Assembly: GCF_002631185.1 (NCBI RefSeq)
Contig: NZ_PDNU01000030.1
Location: forward strand, 28,161 to 92,160
Source: Teichococcus rhizosphaerae
Lineage (GTDB): Bacteria; Pseudomonadota; Alphaproteobacteria; Acetobacterales; Acetobacteraceae
DNA length: 64,000 bases
Reading direction: 5' to 3'
Shown here: piece by piece, positions 19,104 to 27,886 of the stretch
Layout of the letters: each line of letters begins with the position of its first letter
Position numbering within the stretch: position 1 is the stretch's first letter
Notes under the pieces: generated by a model
What the model was told of the DNA's origin: nothing
The model's database searches: none
What the model saw: only the letters and a program-made list of their open reading frames with translations
Translations under genes and position numbers: made by a program

Positions 19104-19122
19104 CGTATCGTTAACCAATACG
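19104..19122. promoter_or_regulatory. Inverted repeat between iclR-type gene and SDR gene
   Basis: CGTAT (19104-19108) and ATACG (19118-19122) flank CGTTAACCA in an AT-richer divergent promoter. The location fits an IclR operator covering the start region of the plus-strand operon. The arms are only five bases, so the call is tentative. Confidence 0.4.
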
Positions 19123-19142
19123 GAGGCGGCGGCAATGGCAGG

Positions 19143-19925
19143 ATGTTCGGGCGTTCCGGCATGAGCGCCGGCCGCTTCGCGGGGCGCATCGGCGTCGTCA
19201 CCGGGGCTGCCTCCGGGCTGGGCCGCGCCACGGCCGAGGCCCTTGCCCGCGAGGGCGCGCGCCTGCTCCTGTTCGACCGCGACGGGGATGGCGTCGCCCG
19301 CACCGCCGCCTCCTGCCCTGGCGCCGAATGGATGACGGGGGACGTGACCCGCGCCGCCGATCAGCAGGCCCTGGCCGGGCGGGCCCGGGCGCTCGGGCCG
19401 GTCACGCTGGTGGCCACCGCCGCCGGCATGCTGGGCCCCACCAGGCCGGTGACCGAGCTGGAGGAGGCGGAGTGGGACCAGCTCTTCGACGTGAACGTGA
19501 AGGGCACCTGGCTCACCCTGCGCGGCCTGCTGCCGCTGCTGCGGGAAGCGGGGGGCGGCGCCGTCGTCACCTTCGCCTCCGCCGCCGGTCTCACGGGCTC
19601 CGCCACCATGCCCGCCTACTCCGCCAGCAAGGGCGCGGTGGTGATGATGAGCCGCAGCATGGCCCTGGCCCATGCGGCGGAAGGCATCCGCGTCAATTGC
19701 GTCTGTCCCGGCTCGATCGAGACGCCGATGCTGGAGCGCACCTTCGCCGGCGCCGGCACGTCCGAGGCCCGTGCCCGGCGCGAGGCCGAGTTCCGCGCCC
19801 GCCACCCGCTGGGCCGCTTCGGCCGGGCGGAGGAGGTGGCGGAAAGCGTGCTGTTCCTGCTCAGCGACGCGGCCAGCTTCACCACCGGCGTGTGCCTGCC
19901 CGTCGATGGGGGCCGGCTGGCCTGA
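19143..19925 (+). CDS. SDR family NAD(P)-dependent oxidoreductase
   Basis: A 260-aa classical SDR. The cofactor motif is GAASGLGRA (TGxxxGxG type), the central element is TAAGMLG, catalytic residues are Ser in FASAAG and YSASK, and the end is LPVDGGRLA. It is the first gene of a plus-strand set (SDR, deacetylase-like hydrolase, amidase, tctC) divergent from an IclR gene. The start is uncertain: ATG 19143 and ATG 19161 are both in frame and neither has an ideally spaced ribosome site; the cofactor strand begins about residue 15, so both are possible. Substrate unknown. Confidence 0.9.
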   Translation: MFGRSGMSAGRFAGRIGVVTGAASGLGRATAEALAREGARLLLFDRDGDGVARTAASCPGAEWMTGDVTRAADQQALAGRARALGPVTLVATAAGMLGPTRPVTELEEAEWDQLFDVNVKGTWLTLRGLLPLLREAGGGAVVTFASAAGLTGSATMPAYSASKGAVVMMSRSMALAHAAEGIRVNCVCPGSIETPMLERTFAGAGTSEARARREAEFRARHPLGRFGRAEEVAESVLFLLSDAASFTTGVCLPVDGGRLA

Positions 19926-19989
19926 GCCGGCGGATGGGCGGCCGGGCGGCCGCGCGCCACCGGGCAACGGAAAACGAGAGGAAACCGGC

Positions 19990-20820
19990 ATGATCGACAA
20001 ATCCGTCCGCTGGCCTGGCGGCGCGCGCATCGCCGTGATGCTGACCTTCGACTTCGACGCGGAAACGCTGTGGCTCTCGCGCGACCCGGCCAATGCGCGG
20101 CGCCCCGGCACGCTGAGCCAGGGCACCTATGGCGCCAAGGTGGGCGTGCCGAAGATCCTCGAGCTGCTGCGCGACGAGGAGGTCAGGGGCACCTTCTTCG
20201 TCCCCGGCTGGACGGCCGAGCACCATGCCGGCCGCGCCGAGATGATCGTCGCCGGCGGGCACGAGGTGGCGCACCATTCCTATTCCCACGCCTGGATCGA
20301 TCCCGACTTCCCCGAGAAGGAGGTCGAGGAGATGGAGAAGGGGCTGGAGGCGCTGAAGCGCGTGCTCGGCGTGGTGCCGCGCGGCTACCGCTCGCCCGCG
20401 GGCGAGTCCAGCGACAACATGCTGAACCTGCTCCAGAAGCACAACTTCCTCTACGACAGCTCGCTGCTCGACGACGTGGTGCCCTACCGCCTCACCCTGC
20501 CCGGCGGCGGCAGCGGGCCGGTGGAGCTGCCCTGGCACTGGAGCACGGACGACGCGCCGCACGCGCTGTTCTCCATCAAGTCGCCGCGCCCGATCTTTCC
20601 CAACAGCCACCTGCTGGAGATCTTCCAGGACGAGTTCCGCGAGATCCACCGCTGGGGCGGGCTGTTCAACCTGGTCATGCACCCGCAGATCATCGGCCGC
20701 CCCAGCCGCATCGCCCTGCTGCGCGAGATGATCGGCTGGATCAAGGGCTTCCCCGATGTGTGGTTCGCCACCGGCACCGAGGTGGCCGAGGCCTGGATCG
20801 CCGCGCATGACGCCGCCTGA
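19990..20820 (+). CDS. Polysaccharide-deacetylase-family (NodB/PuuE-like) amidohydrolase
   Basis: A 276-aa NodB-fold metal-dependent hydrolase without a signal peptide. The metal and base residues are visible as TFDFDAE (Asp21, Asp23) and HHSYSH (His96 and His100), followed by RSPAGESSDNML and a late LVMHPQIIGR with the C-terminal catalytic His. Cytoplasmic members such as PuuE hydrolyse cyclic amides (allantoin) rather than sugars. The amidase directly downstream (19 bases) and the lack of a secretion signal make a small-molecule amide substrate more likely than a polysaccharide; that is inference. Confidence 0.87.
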   Translation: MIDKSVRWPGGARIAVMLTFDFDAETLWLSRDPANARRPGTLSQGTYGAKVGVPKILELLRDEEVRGTFFVPGWTAEHHAGRAEMIVAGGHEVAHHSYSHAWIDPDFPEKEVEEMEKGLEALKRVLGVVPRGYRSPAGESSDNMLNLLQKHNFLYDSSLLDDVVPYRLTLPGGGSGPVELPWHWSTDDAPHALFSIKSPRPIFPNSHLLEIFQDEFREIHRWGGLFNLVMHPQIIGRPSRIALLREMIGWIKGFPDVWFATGTEVAEAWIAAHDAA

Positions 20821-20839
20821 CACCAACCGCGAGACCGCC

Positions 20840-22234
20840 ATGACCGCCTCCACCTACGACCCCGCCACCTTCCGGCCGATGACCTTCCACGATGCCGTGC
20901 CGGGCTTCCTGGAAGGCCGCGACACCCCGCGTGCCTATCTGGAGCGCTGCCTGGAGGTGATCGCCGCGCGCGAGCCGGTGGTGCGCGCCTGGGTGACGCT
21001 GAACGAGGAAGGCGCCCGCGCCGCCGCCGATGCCGCCACGGCGCGCTACAAGGCCGGCCGTGCCCTTTCGCCGATCGACGGCATGCCCGTCGGCATCAAG
21101 GACATGCTGCAGACGAAGGACATGCCGACCGAGCAGGGCACCCCCCTGTTCAAGGGCGCGCAGACGAAGATGGACAGCGCCAGCGTCGTGGCGCTGCGGC
21201 AGGCGGGCGCGGTGGTCCTGGGCAAGACGGTGACGACGGAACTGGGCATGTCCCATCCCGGCCCCACCACCAACCCCTTCAACCCCGACCACACGCCGGG
21301 CGGCTCCTCCTCCGGCTCGGCCGCGGTGATCGGCGCGGCGATGGTGCCGGCGGCGCTGGGCACGCAGGTGGTGGGCTCCATCATCCGCCCCGCCGGCTTC
21401 TGCGCCAACACCGCCATCAAGCCGACCTTCGGCGCCATCCACCGTGGCGAGCGGCTGGCCTTCAGCCAGAGCCATATCGGCGTGCATGCCGGCTGCCTGG
21501 AGGACATGTGGCGCGTCACCTACGAGATGGCGCAGCGCTCGGGCGGCGATCCGGGGCATCCGGGCCTGTTCGGCGAGGCGGCGCCGCGCCCGCCGCTGAA
21601 GCCCGGCCGGCTCATCGTCATGGAAAGCGAGGGCTGGGCGCAGACCGACCCGCGCACCGCCGAGGCCTTCGACCGCGTGCTGCGCCAGCTGCGCGATGCC
21701 GGCGTGACGCTGCTGCGCCGCCAGGACAGCCCGCTGATCGAGGCCTTCGAGCAGGCGATCGGCGACAGCCTCGCCCTGTGCCGCGACCTTTGCGGCTATG
21801 AGCTGCGCTGGACGCTGGAGAACCTTGTCGAGCGCTTCCCCACCGGCCTCAGCGACAGCATGATGTCGCGGCTGGAGCTGGCGCGCGGCATGACGATCGA
21901 CGACTACCGCCTGGCCCTCCAGAAGCGCGAGATGGCGCAGCAGGCCTTCGCCGCCCTCGCGCCGCTGGCCGACGGGCTGGTCAGCCTCAGCTCCGTGGGC
22001 CCCGCGCCGCTGATGGAGAACAAGGCGAAGGATTCCGGCGTCACCCACACCACCGGGCTGCCGGCCTACAACGCCGCCACCTCGGTGCTGGGCTCGCCGG
22101 CCATCACCCTGCCGCTCATCGCGCTGGACGGGCTGCCGGTGGGCGTGCAGGTGATCGGCCAGCGCCACGCCGATGCCGTGCTGACCGCGCTCGCCCAATG
22201 GGTGACCGCGCAGATCCGCCCCGTGGCGATCTGA
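20840..22234 (+). CDS. Amidase signature (AS) family amidase
   Basis: A 464-aa amidase-signature enzyme hydrolysing amide bonds. The Ser-cisSer-Lys triad is identifiable: Lys87 in VGIKDML, the cis-Ser in PGGSSSGSAA (156-158) and the nucleophile Ser180 in TQVVGSIIRPAG. The nucleophile loop reads VVGSII rather than the common TGGSIR, a mild divergence that may affect substrate range. It follows the deacetylase-like gene after 19 bases and precedes tctC, suggesting import of an acid/amide and its stepwise hydrolysis. Start ATG 20840 gives a normal N-terminus. Confidence 0.9.
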   Translation: MTASTYDPATFRPMTFHDAVPGFLEGRDTPRAYLERCLEVIAAREPVVRAWVTLNEEGARAAADAATARYKAGRALSPIDGMPVGIKDMLQTKDMPTEQGTPLFKGAQTKMDSASVVALRQAGAVVLGKTVTTELGMSHPGPTTNPFNPDHTPGGSSSGSAAVIGAAMVPAALGTQVVGSIIRPAGFCANTAIKPTFGAIHRGERLAFSQSHIGVHAGCLEDMWRVTYEMAQRSGGDPGHPGLFGEAAPRPPLKPGRLIVMESEGWAQTDPRTAEAFDRVLRQLRDAGVTLLRRQDSPLIEAFEQAIGDSLALCRDLCGYELRWTLENLVERFPTGLSDSMMSRLELARGMTIDDYRLALQKREMAQQAFAALAPLADGLVSLSSVGPAPLMENKAKDSGVTHTTGLPAYNAATSVLGSPAITLPLIALDGLPVGVQVIGQRHADAVLTALAQWVTAQIRPVAI

Positions 22235-22329
22235 CGCTTGGGGCGGCGGAAGCCCCCTTGCCTCCGCCGCCCCTCCCGTGACAATGCGGCCGCAAGGCCC
22301 GCCAGCAACGGGCCGCGAGGAAACGACCG

Positions 22330-23319
22330 ATGTTCACGCGCCGCGCTCTCGGCAGGGCCACGCTCGCCCTGTCCCTTCCTTCCCTTGCCGCCCCGCGCCT
22401 GACGGCCGCCCAGGAAAGCGCCAGCTTTCCCGCCCATGCGGTGACGATGGTGGTGCCCTGGGCGGCGGGCGGCTCCACCGACGCGGTGGCCCGCATCCTG
22501 GCGGCACGCCTCACCCAGGACACGGGCCGGAGCTTCGTCATCGACAACCGCGCCGGCGCCAACGGCACGATCGGCTTCTCCTCCGTGGCCCGCGCCCGCC
22601 CGGACGGGTACACGCTGCTGGTCGGCACCATCAGCACCTATGCCATGGCGCCGCATCTCTACAGCCTGCCCTATGACCACGAGCAGGCCTTCGCCGGCAT
22701 CGGGCTGATCGCCGCGCAGCCGATGATCCTGGTGGTGCCGAAGACCTCCCCGGCGCGCAGCCTCGCCGAGTTCGTGGCGCTGGCCAGGCAGCCGGGCAGC
22801 ACCATGACCTACGCCAATTCCGGCACCGGCAGCTCCACCCACCTGGCCACCGAGCTGTTCCTGCAGGCGGCCGGGCTGCGGCTGGGCGATGTCGGCTACC
22901 GCTCCGGCGCCCAGGCGGTGCAGGGCACCCTGCAGGGCGAGGTTTCCATGGTCATCCAGGCCGCCTCCGGCCTGCTGCCGCTGATCCAGGCCGGGGAGCT
23001 GCGGCCGCTCGCCATTTCCTCCGCCGGGCGCAGCGCCGTGGCGCCGGAGATCCCCACCTTCCGCGAGCAGGGCTTCCCGGATTACGAGGCGGTGGAGCAC
23101 ATCGCGCTGCTCGCGCCCGCCGGCACGCCGCCCGAGATCGTGTCGCGCCTGCATGCCCTGACCCGCGCTGCCATGACCGCGCCCGAGACGCGCGAGCGCC
23201 TGGCCGCGCTTGCCGTGACGCCGGAAACCCAGACCCCGGCGGAATGGCCCGCTTATCATGCCGCCGAGAACGCCAAGTGGCGCGCGGTGATCAGGAGCCG
23301 CAACATCACCGTGCAGTAA
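22330..23319 (+). CDS. TctC/Bug-family solute-binding protein
   Basis: A 329-aa periplasmic binding protein. A signal peptide of about 27 residues (MFTRRALGRATLALSLPSLAAPRLTAA) precedes VTMVVPWAAGGSTDAVARILAARL, VIDNRAGANGTIGFSSVA and a VGYRSGAQAVQGTLQGEVSM ligand region. It is the last gene of the IclR-divergent set, 95 bases after the amidase, and probably captures the substrate of the amidase/deacetylase pair. It ends at a strong bidirectional hairpin. Confidence 0.93.
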   Translation: MFTRRALGRATLALSLPSLAAPRLTAAQESASFPAHAVTMVVPWAAGGSTDAVARILAARLTQDTGRSFVIDNRAGANGTIGFSSVARARPDGYTLLVGTISTYAMAPHLYSLPYDHEQAFAGIGLIAAQPMILVVPKTSPARSLAEFVALARQPGSTMTYANSGTGSSTHLATELFLQAAGLRLGDVGYRSGAQAVQGTLQGEVSMVIQAASGLLPLIQAGELRPLAISSAGRSAVAPEIPTFREQGFPDYEAVEHIALLAPAGTPPEIVSRLHALTRAAMTAPETRERLAALAVTPETQTPAEWPAYHAAENAKWRAVIRSRNITVQ

Positions 23320-23326
23320 GGGGGCC

Positions 23327-23353
23327 GCCGCCGCGCCTCGCTGGCGCGGCGGC
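23327..23353. terminator. Bidirectional hairpin between tctC and the FAH-family gene
   Basis: A perfect 11-bp stem (23327-23337 with 23343-23353) with loop TCGCT lies in the 41-base gap between converging genes and should terminate both directions. Confidence 0.6.
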
Positions 23354-23360
23354 GCCGGGC

Positions 23361-24224
23361 TCAGGCCTCGTCCTCGACGGTGTTGACCAGGGTGCCGATG
23401 CCCTCGATCTCGATCTCCACCCGGTCCCCGCCCTTCATGAAGACGGGCGGCTTGCGGGCGTAGCCCACGCCGCTCGGCGTTCCCGTGGCGATCACGTCGC
23501 CCGGCTCCAGCGTCATCGCCTCGGACAGGATGGCGATGATGCGGGGGACGGGGAAGATCATGTCCGAGGTGTTGCTGTCCTGCATGGTCTCGCCATTGAG
23601 GCGGGCGGTGATGCGCAGCGCGTTCGGCCCTTGCGGCAGCTCGTCCGGCGTGACGATCTCGGGGCCGAGGCCGCCGGTGCGGTCGAAGTTCTTGCCCATG
23701 CCCCACTGGGTGGATTTGCGCTGGTAGTCGCGCACCGAGCCCTCGTTCATGCAGCTGTAGCCGGCGACGCAGGACAGCGCCTCGGCCTCGCCCAGATGCC
23801 GCGCCCGCCGGCCGATGACGACGGCGAGTTCCGCCTCGTAGTCGAACTTCTCCGACACGCGCGACCGCAGCAGCGCCTGCCCGTGCGCGGCGAGCGAGGT
23901 CGGGCCGCGGAAGAACACCGCCGGGTAGTCGGGGATGGGATTGTTCCCTTCCTTGGCGTGCAGCGCGTAGTTGAGGCCGATGCAGATGATCTTGCCGGGG
24001 CGCGGCACCGCCGGCAGCAGCCTCATGCCGGCCAGCGGGCGGCGGGGCGCGCCGTGCAGCCGGGCGGCCAGGGCGGGCGCGCCTTCCGGCAGGCCGAGCG
24101 CGGCCAGGGCCAGCAGCGGGTCCCGCGGCAGGCCCGGCACCGCATCGGCCAGCAGCACCACATCCTCTCCCAGCCGGGCGCCCAGCGCCGGGCCGCCCTC
24201 ATGCTCGATTGCCACCAGGCGCAT
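23361..24224 (-). CDS. Fumarylacetoacetate hydrolase family protein
   Basis: A 287-aa FAH-fold protein. Landmarks are IICIGLNYALHAKEG, VFFRGPTSLAAHGQ, the metal-binding acidic strand FDYEAELAVVIGR, and the C-terminal PGDVIATGTPSGVGYARKPPVFMKGGDRVEIEIEGIG. Family members cleave or decarboxylate acyl pyruvates, oxaloacetate or 2-keto-3-deoxy sugar acids. The specific reaction cannot be told. It is a single gene converging with the amidase operon, so its pathway link is unclear; it could serve sugar-acid breakdown together with the keto-deoxyarabonate dehydratase-like gene. Confidence 0.92.
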   Translation of the reverse strand: MRLVAIEHEGGPALGARLGEDVVLLADAVPGLPRDPLLALAALGLPEGAPALAARLHGAPRRPLAGMRLLPAVPRPGKIICIGLNYALHAKEGNNPIPDYPAVFFRGPTSLAAHGQALLRSRVSEKFDYEAELAVVIGRRARHLGEAEALSCVAGYSCMNEGSVRDYQRKSTQWGMGKNFDRTGGLGPEIVTPDELPQGPNALRITARLNGETMQDSNTSDMIFPVPRIIAILSEAMTLEPGDVIATGTPSGVGYARKPPVFMKGGDRVEIEIEGIGTLVNTVEDEA

Positions 24225-24375
24225 CCCGCTCTTCCTTCCTGCCGCCGGGCCGAGCTTTCATCGGCGCGCCCCCGCCGTCAACTCGGCCGCTCGCCCGGAG
24301 GGGCGCTTGCGCCCCGCTTCGCGATGGCCATGATGCGGGTGCCATGCACATCACCGCTCCCCCGCCCCGCGCGCC

Positions 24376-25086
24376 ATGATCCCGTTCCAGCCCGCCCCGG
24401 CGCGGCTTCCCCCCGGCGAGCGCATCTACGCGGTGGGCGACGTTCATGGCTGCGCCGAGCGGCTGCAAAGGCTGCACGCGCTGGTGGCCGAGGATCTGGC
24501 TGCCCGCCCCCCGGCGCGGGCGGTGCTGCTGCACCTCGGCGACTATGTGGACAAGGGCGAGGACAGCGCCGGCGTGCTCGACTGGATGAGCCGGCCCAAC
24601 CCCCTGCCCGCCGCGCGGATCGACCTGGCCGGCAACCACGAGGCGGCGATGCTGGCGGCGCTGGACGGCGCCCCGGGCGACGTGGCGGACTGGCTGTGGT
24701 GTGGCGGCCGCCCCACCCTTGCCAGCTACGGGCTGCCGGCCGAGGCGGGGGCGGAAGCCTGGCGCGCCGCCATCCCGCCCGCGCATCTGGGGTGGATGCG
24801 CGGCCTCGCGCGCTTCCACCAGGCGGGGGGATACCTGTTCGTGCATGCCGGCATCCGGCCCGGCCTGCCGCTGGAGGCGCAGGCGCCGGAGGACCTGATC
24901 CGCATCCGGCAGCCCTTCCTGTCCAGCGAGGCGGCGCATGGCGCGGTGGTGGTGCATGGCCACACCGCGCGGGCGGAGCCCGAGATCCGCCACAACCGCA
25001 TCAACCTGGACACCGCCGCCTGGTCCGGCGGCCCCCTCACCTGCGCCGTGCTGGAAGAGGACCGCATCGGCTTCCTGCGCGCCTGA
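24376..25086 (+). CDS. Metallophosphoesterase (PPP-type serine/threonine phosphatase-like)
   Basis: A 236-aa calcineurin-fold phosphoesterase. All metal motifs are present: GDVHGC (residues 20-25), GDYVDKG, GNHEAAM, VVHGHTA and FVHAG. Short single-domain enzymes of this kind include bacterial PrpA/PrpE-like protein phosphatases and diadenosine tetraphosphatases. No signal peptide, so it is cytoplasmic. It stands alone, converging with the antiporter operon 43 bases downstream. Substrate unknown. Confidence 0.9.
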   Translation: MIPFQPAPARLPPGERIYAVGDVHGCAERLQRLHALVAEDLAARPPARAVLLHLGDYVDKGEDSAGVLDWMSRPNPLPAARIDLAGNHEAAMLAALDGAPGDVADWLWCGGRPTLASYGLPAEAGAEAWRAAIPPAHLGWMRGLARFHQAGGYLFVHAGIRPGLPLEAQAPEDLIRIRQPFLSSEAAHGAVVVHGHTARAEPEIRHNRINLDTAAWSGGPLTCAVLEEDRIGFLRA

Positions 25087-25129
25087 GCCACCGCCACGGG
25101 GCCGGGTGCCTCCAGGCGCGGCGCGCCCG

Positions 25130-25504
25130 CTATTCCGCCGGCTCCTCCGCCGGTTCCGGCCGGGCGGCGCGCGGCACCGCCGGGCTCTTCTCCAGCCTGT
25201 CGCGGTGCAGGGCGGCGCGCGCCACCAGCATCAGCGTCACGGGCGTGGTCAGCACCACCAGCGCGCCCACCAGCAGCTCATGGATCACCAGCCGCGACTG
25301 CAGCGCGGTGAACACCAGCATGGAGGCCAACAGCACGCAGCTGATGCCCATGGAGGTGGCGATGGTGGGCGCGTGCAGCCGGTCGTAGAAGGTGCGCATC
25401 CGCAGCAGGCCGAAGGAGCCGGCCAGCGACAGGAACGCCCCCGCCAGGACCAGCGCGGCGGCCAGCAGGGCCAGGGGCGCGGGAAGCTCCGCCAGGTGGG
25501 TCAT
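25130..25504 (-). CDS. mnhG: Na+(K+)/H+ antiporter subunit G
   Basis: A 124-aa MnhG/PhaG subunit with three membrane helices (LALLAAALVLAGAFLSLAGSFGLL; TSMGISCVLLASMLVF; ELLVGALVVLTTPVTLMLVARAAL). The conserved RMRTFYDRLHAPTIA loop is intact. It is the last gene of the seven-subunit Mrp-type antiporter operon, overlapping the subunit F stop by four bases. The C-terminus ends in a short acidic, Pro-rich tail. Confidence 0.93.
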   Translation of the reverse strand: MTHLAELPAPLALLAAALVLAGAFLSLAGSFGLLRMRTFYDRLHAPTIATSMGISCVLLASMLVFTALQSRLVIHELLVGALVVLTTPVTLMLVARAALHRDRLEKSPAVPRAARPEPAEEPAE

Positions 25505-25782
25505 TCGATCACCTCGCCGCGCATCAGGAACTTGGCGAAGGCGCCCGTGCTGACGAAGCCCAGCAGCGCCACCACCAGCGCCGCCTCGAAATAGAGGTCG
25601 GTGCCGGTGCGGATGCCGAAGGTCAGCAGCAGCAGCATGCCGTTGAGGTAGAGGATGTCGAGCGCCACCACCCTGTCCTGCGCGCGCGGCCCGTGCAGCA
25701 CGCGCCAGGCGGTGCAGCCGAAGGCGAGGGCCAGCATGACCTGCGCGATCAGCAGCGACCAGCTCAGCACCGCAAGGCTCAT
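25501..25782 (-). CDS. mnhF: Na+(K+)/H+ antiporter subunit F
   Basis: A 93-aa MnhF/PhaF subunit: three short hydrophobic helices with the conserved GPRAQDRVVALDILYLNGML loop between the first two. Start 25782 overlaps the subunit E stop by four bases, which fixes the start against a much longer upstream frame. It is required for assembly of the Mrp complex in characterised homologues. Confidence 0.93.
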   Translation of the reverse strand: MSLAVLSWSLLIAQVMLALAFGCTAWRVLHGPRAQDRVVALDILYLNGMLLLLTFGIRTGTDLYFEAALVVALLGFVSTGAFAKFLMRGEVIE

Positions 25783-26264
25783 CGGAAGATCTCCAGCAAC
25801 GGCGCCTCGTAGCGCTCCTTGACGATACGCACCCATTCCTCCTCGTCGATCAGGTCGAGGACATGGATCAGCAGCCAGCCCTCCTCCGCGTCGAACTCCA
25901 GCCATGCGGTGCCGGGCGTGGCGGTGAGGATGCAGGCCAGCACGGCCAGGGCGTGCGGCTCGCGCAGCGCCAGCGGGATGTGCAGGAAGCCCGTCCGCCG
26001 CGGCAGGCGCCGGCTGAGCACGATGCGCGCCACGGCCAGGTTCGAGCGGATGATGTCCACGAACACCCGCCCCGCCAGCTGCAGGATCAGCCCGGGGCGG
26101 CGGATGCGCACCTTGGGCGGGTCGAGCAGCGTCAGCGCCCAGCCGCCCAGCAGCGCGATGATGGCGCCCACCAGCATCGGCCCCGGCGCGACGCTGCGGC
26201 TGGCCATCAGCCAGAAGGCGAGCAGGCCGGCCGAGATGACCGGATGCGGCAGAAGCCACCTCAT
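25779..26264 (-). CDS. mnhE: Na+(K+)/H+ antiporter subunit E
   Basis: A 161-aa MnhE/PhaE subunit. Two N-terminal membrane helices (LLAFWLMAS; LVGAIIALLGGWALTLL) are followed by the conserved soluble part with VFVDIIRSNLAVARIVL and ILTATPGTAWLEF. The start overlaps the subunit D stop by four bases. Length is normal for the family. Confidence 0.92.
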   Translation of the reverse strand: MRWLLPHPVISAGLLAFWLMASRSVAPGPMLVGAIIALLGGWALTLLDPPKVRIRRPGLILQLAGRVFVDIIRSNLAVARIVLSRRLPRRTGFLHIPLALREPHALAVLACILTATPGTAWLEFDAEEGWLLIHVLDLIDEEEWVRIVKERYEAPLLEIFR

Positions 26265-27886
26265 GGCCGGGCCTCCGTCTGGCCGCTCACATCCACCACG
26301 CTGCCGACATAGCTGGGGGCGGCGTGCAGGGCGCTGGCGGTGGACTGCATGTAGCGCAGCACCGGCCCCGCCCCCGCCGTCATGCCGATGCAGAGGCCAA
26401 GCAGCAGCAGCACCGGCGCGATCTCCACCACGCCGACGCGCGGCACCGAGCGGTCCGTGGCCGCCCACAGGCTGCGGATGCCGGCGCGCGTCATCGCCAG
26501 CACCGTGGCGAGGCCCGAGAGGATCAGCGCCGCCAGCAGGGCCCAGCCGCCGGGCGGCACGGCGGAAGGGCTCCGCCCCAGCCCGGCCGGGTTGAGGATG
26601 CCATCCAGCATGGCGAACTTGGCGATGAAGCCGGACAGCGGGGGCAGCCCCGCCAGCAGCAGGGCGCAGCAGAGGAAGCAGGCGCCCAGCACCGCCATGG
26701 TGGCCGGAATGGGCGTGCCCACCTCGACCTCCTCCTCATCGGCCTCCGGCCTGTCGCCGAAGGCCTCCTGCGTCACCGCCAGCACGTCGGCGCCGACCTC
26801 CCGGCCGCGCTCCAGCAGCTCCACCAGCAGGAAGAAGGCGCCGATCGCCAGCGCCGAGCTGGCCAGGTAGAACAGCGCCCCGCCGGTCACCGCCTCCTGC
26901 CCCGCCCCCAGCGCCGCCAGCAGCGTGCCGGAGGAGATCAGCACGCTGGCGCCCGCCAGGCGGGAGAGATCCTGCGTCGCCAGCACGCTGATGGCGCCGA
27001 AGGCGATGGTGGCGAGGCCGCCCAGGAACAGCCAGGTGCCGCCGAAGCCGGCGGAAGCCCCCGCATCGGCCCCGAACAGCAGCAGCGAAAGGCGCAGCAC
27101 GGCATAGAAGCCCACTTTGCTCATCATCGAGAAGATGGCGGCGGCGGGCGGGCTTGCCGCCGAATAGGTGGGCGCCAGCCAGAAGCCCATCGGCCACATC
27201 GCCGCCTTGGCCAGGAAGGCCATGGCGAGGATGGCGGCGCCCGCCTCCAGCAGCGGCCGGTCCTCGGCCGGCATGGCGGGGATGCGGGCGGCGAGGTCGG
27301 CCATGTTCAGCGTGCCGGCCACGCCATAGATCATGCTGACGCCGATCAGGAACAGCAGGGAGGCCGCGAGGTTGATGGCGATGTAGTGCAGCCCCGCCTT
27401 GACCCGCGCGACGCCCGAGCCGTGCAGCGCCAGCCCGTAGGAGGCGGCCAGCAGCACCTCGAAGAAGACGAAGAGGTTGAACAGGTCGCCGGTCAGGAAG
27501 GCGCCGTTCAGCCCCATCAGCTGGAACTGGAAGAGGGCGTGGAAATGCGCGCCCATGCGCTGCCAGCGCACCAGCGAAAAGAGCAGCGCGGCGAGGCCGA
27601 GCAGCGCCGTCAGCACCAGCAGCATGGCGGCCAGCCGGTCCACCACCAGGACGATGCCGAACAGCGCCGGCCAGTTGCCGAGGCGGTAGACGAAGACCGG
27701 CGCCGCGTCACCCGCATCCGCCAGGAAGGCGAGGGCGAGCGCCACGGCGAGCAGCCCGAGCGCCGATGCGACGCCGAGCGCCGCGCGCAGCCGGCCGCGC
27801 TGGTCGTCCATCGGGATCATGATGGCGCCCGCCAGCAGCGGCAGCAGGATCGGCGCGATGGCGAGCTGTTGCATCCAGCCGCTCAC
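26261..27886 (-). CDS. mnhD: Na+(K+)/H+ antiporter subunit D
   Basis: A 541-aa NADH-dehydrogenase-like (NuoN/NuoM-type) proton-translocating subunit with about 14 membrane helices. The family pattern is seen in LMGLNGAFLTGDLFNLFVFFEVLLAASYGL, where the acidic helix residue needed for proton transfer lies, in AFLAKAAMWPMGFWLAPTYSAA with the key lysine, and in LAGLPPLSGFIAKFAML. A hydrophilic acidic insert (about residues 385-395, EADEEEVEVG) is unusual but lies in a loop. It overlaps subunits C and E by four bases each. Confidence 0.94.
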   Translation of the reverse strand: MSGWMQQLAIAPILLPLLAGAIMIPMDDQRGRLRAALGVASALGLLAVALALAFLADAGDAAPVFVYRLGNWPALFGIVLVVDRLAAMLLVLTALLGLAALLFSLVRWQRMGAHFHALFQFQLMGLNGAFLTGDLFNLFVFFEVLLAASYGLALHGSGVARVKAGLHYIAINLAASLLFLIGVSMIYGVAGTLNMADLAARIPAMPAEDRPLLEAGAAILAMAFLAKAAMWPMGFWLAPTYSAASPPAAAIFSMMSKVGFYAVLRLSLLLFGADAGASAGFGGTWLFLGGLATIAFGAISVLATQDLSRLAGASVLISSGTLLAALGAGQEAVTGGALFYLASSALAIGAFFLLVELLERGREVGADVLAVTQEAFGDRPEADEEEVEVGTPIPATMAVLGACFLCCALLLAGLPPLSGFIAKFAMLDGILNPAGLGRSPSAVPPGGWALLAALILSGLATVLAMTRAGIRSLWAATDRSVPRVGVVEIAPVLLLLGLCIGMTAGAGPVLRYMQSTASALHAAPSYVGSVVDVSGQTEARP

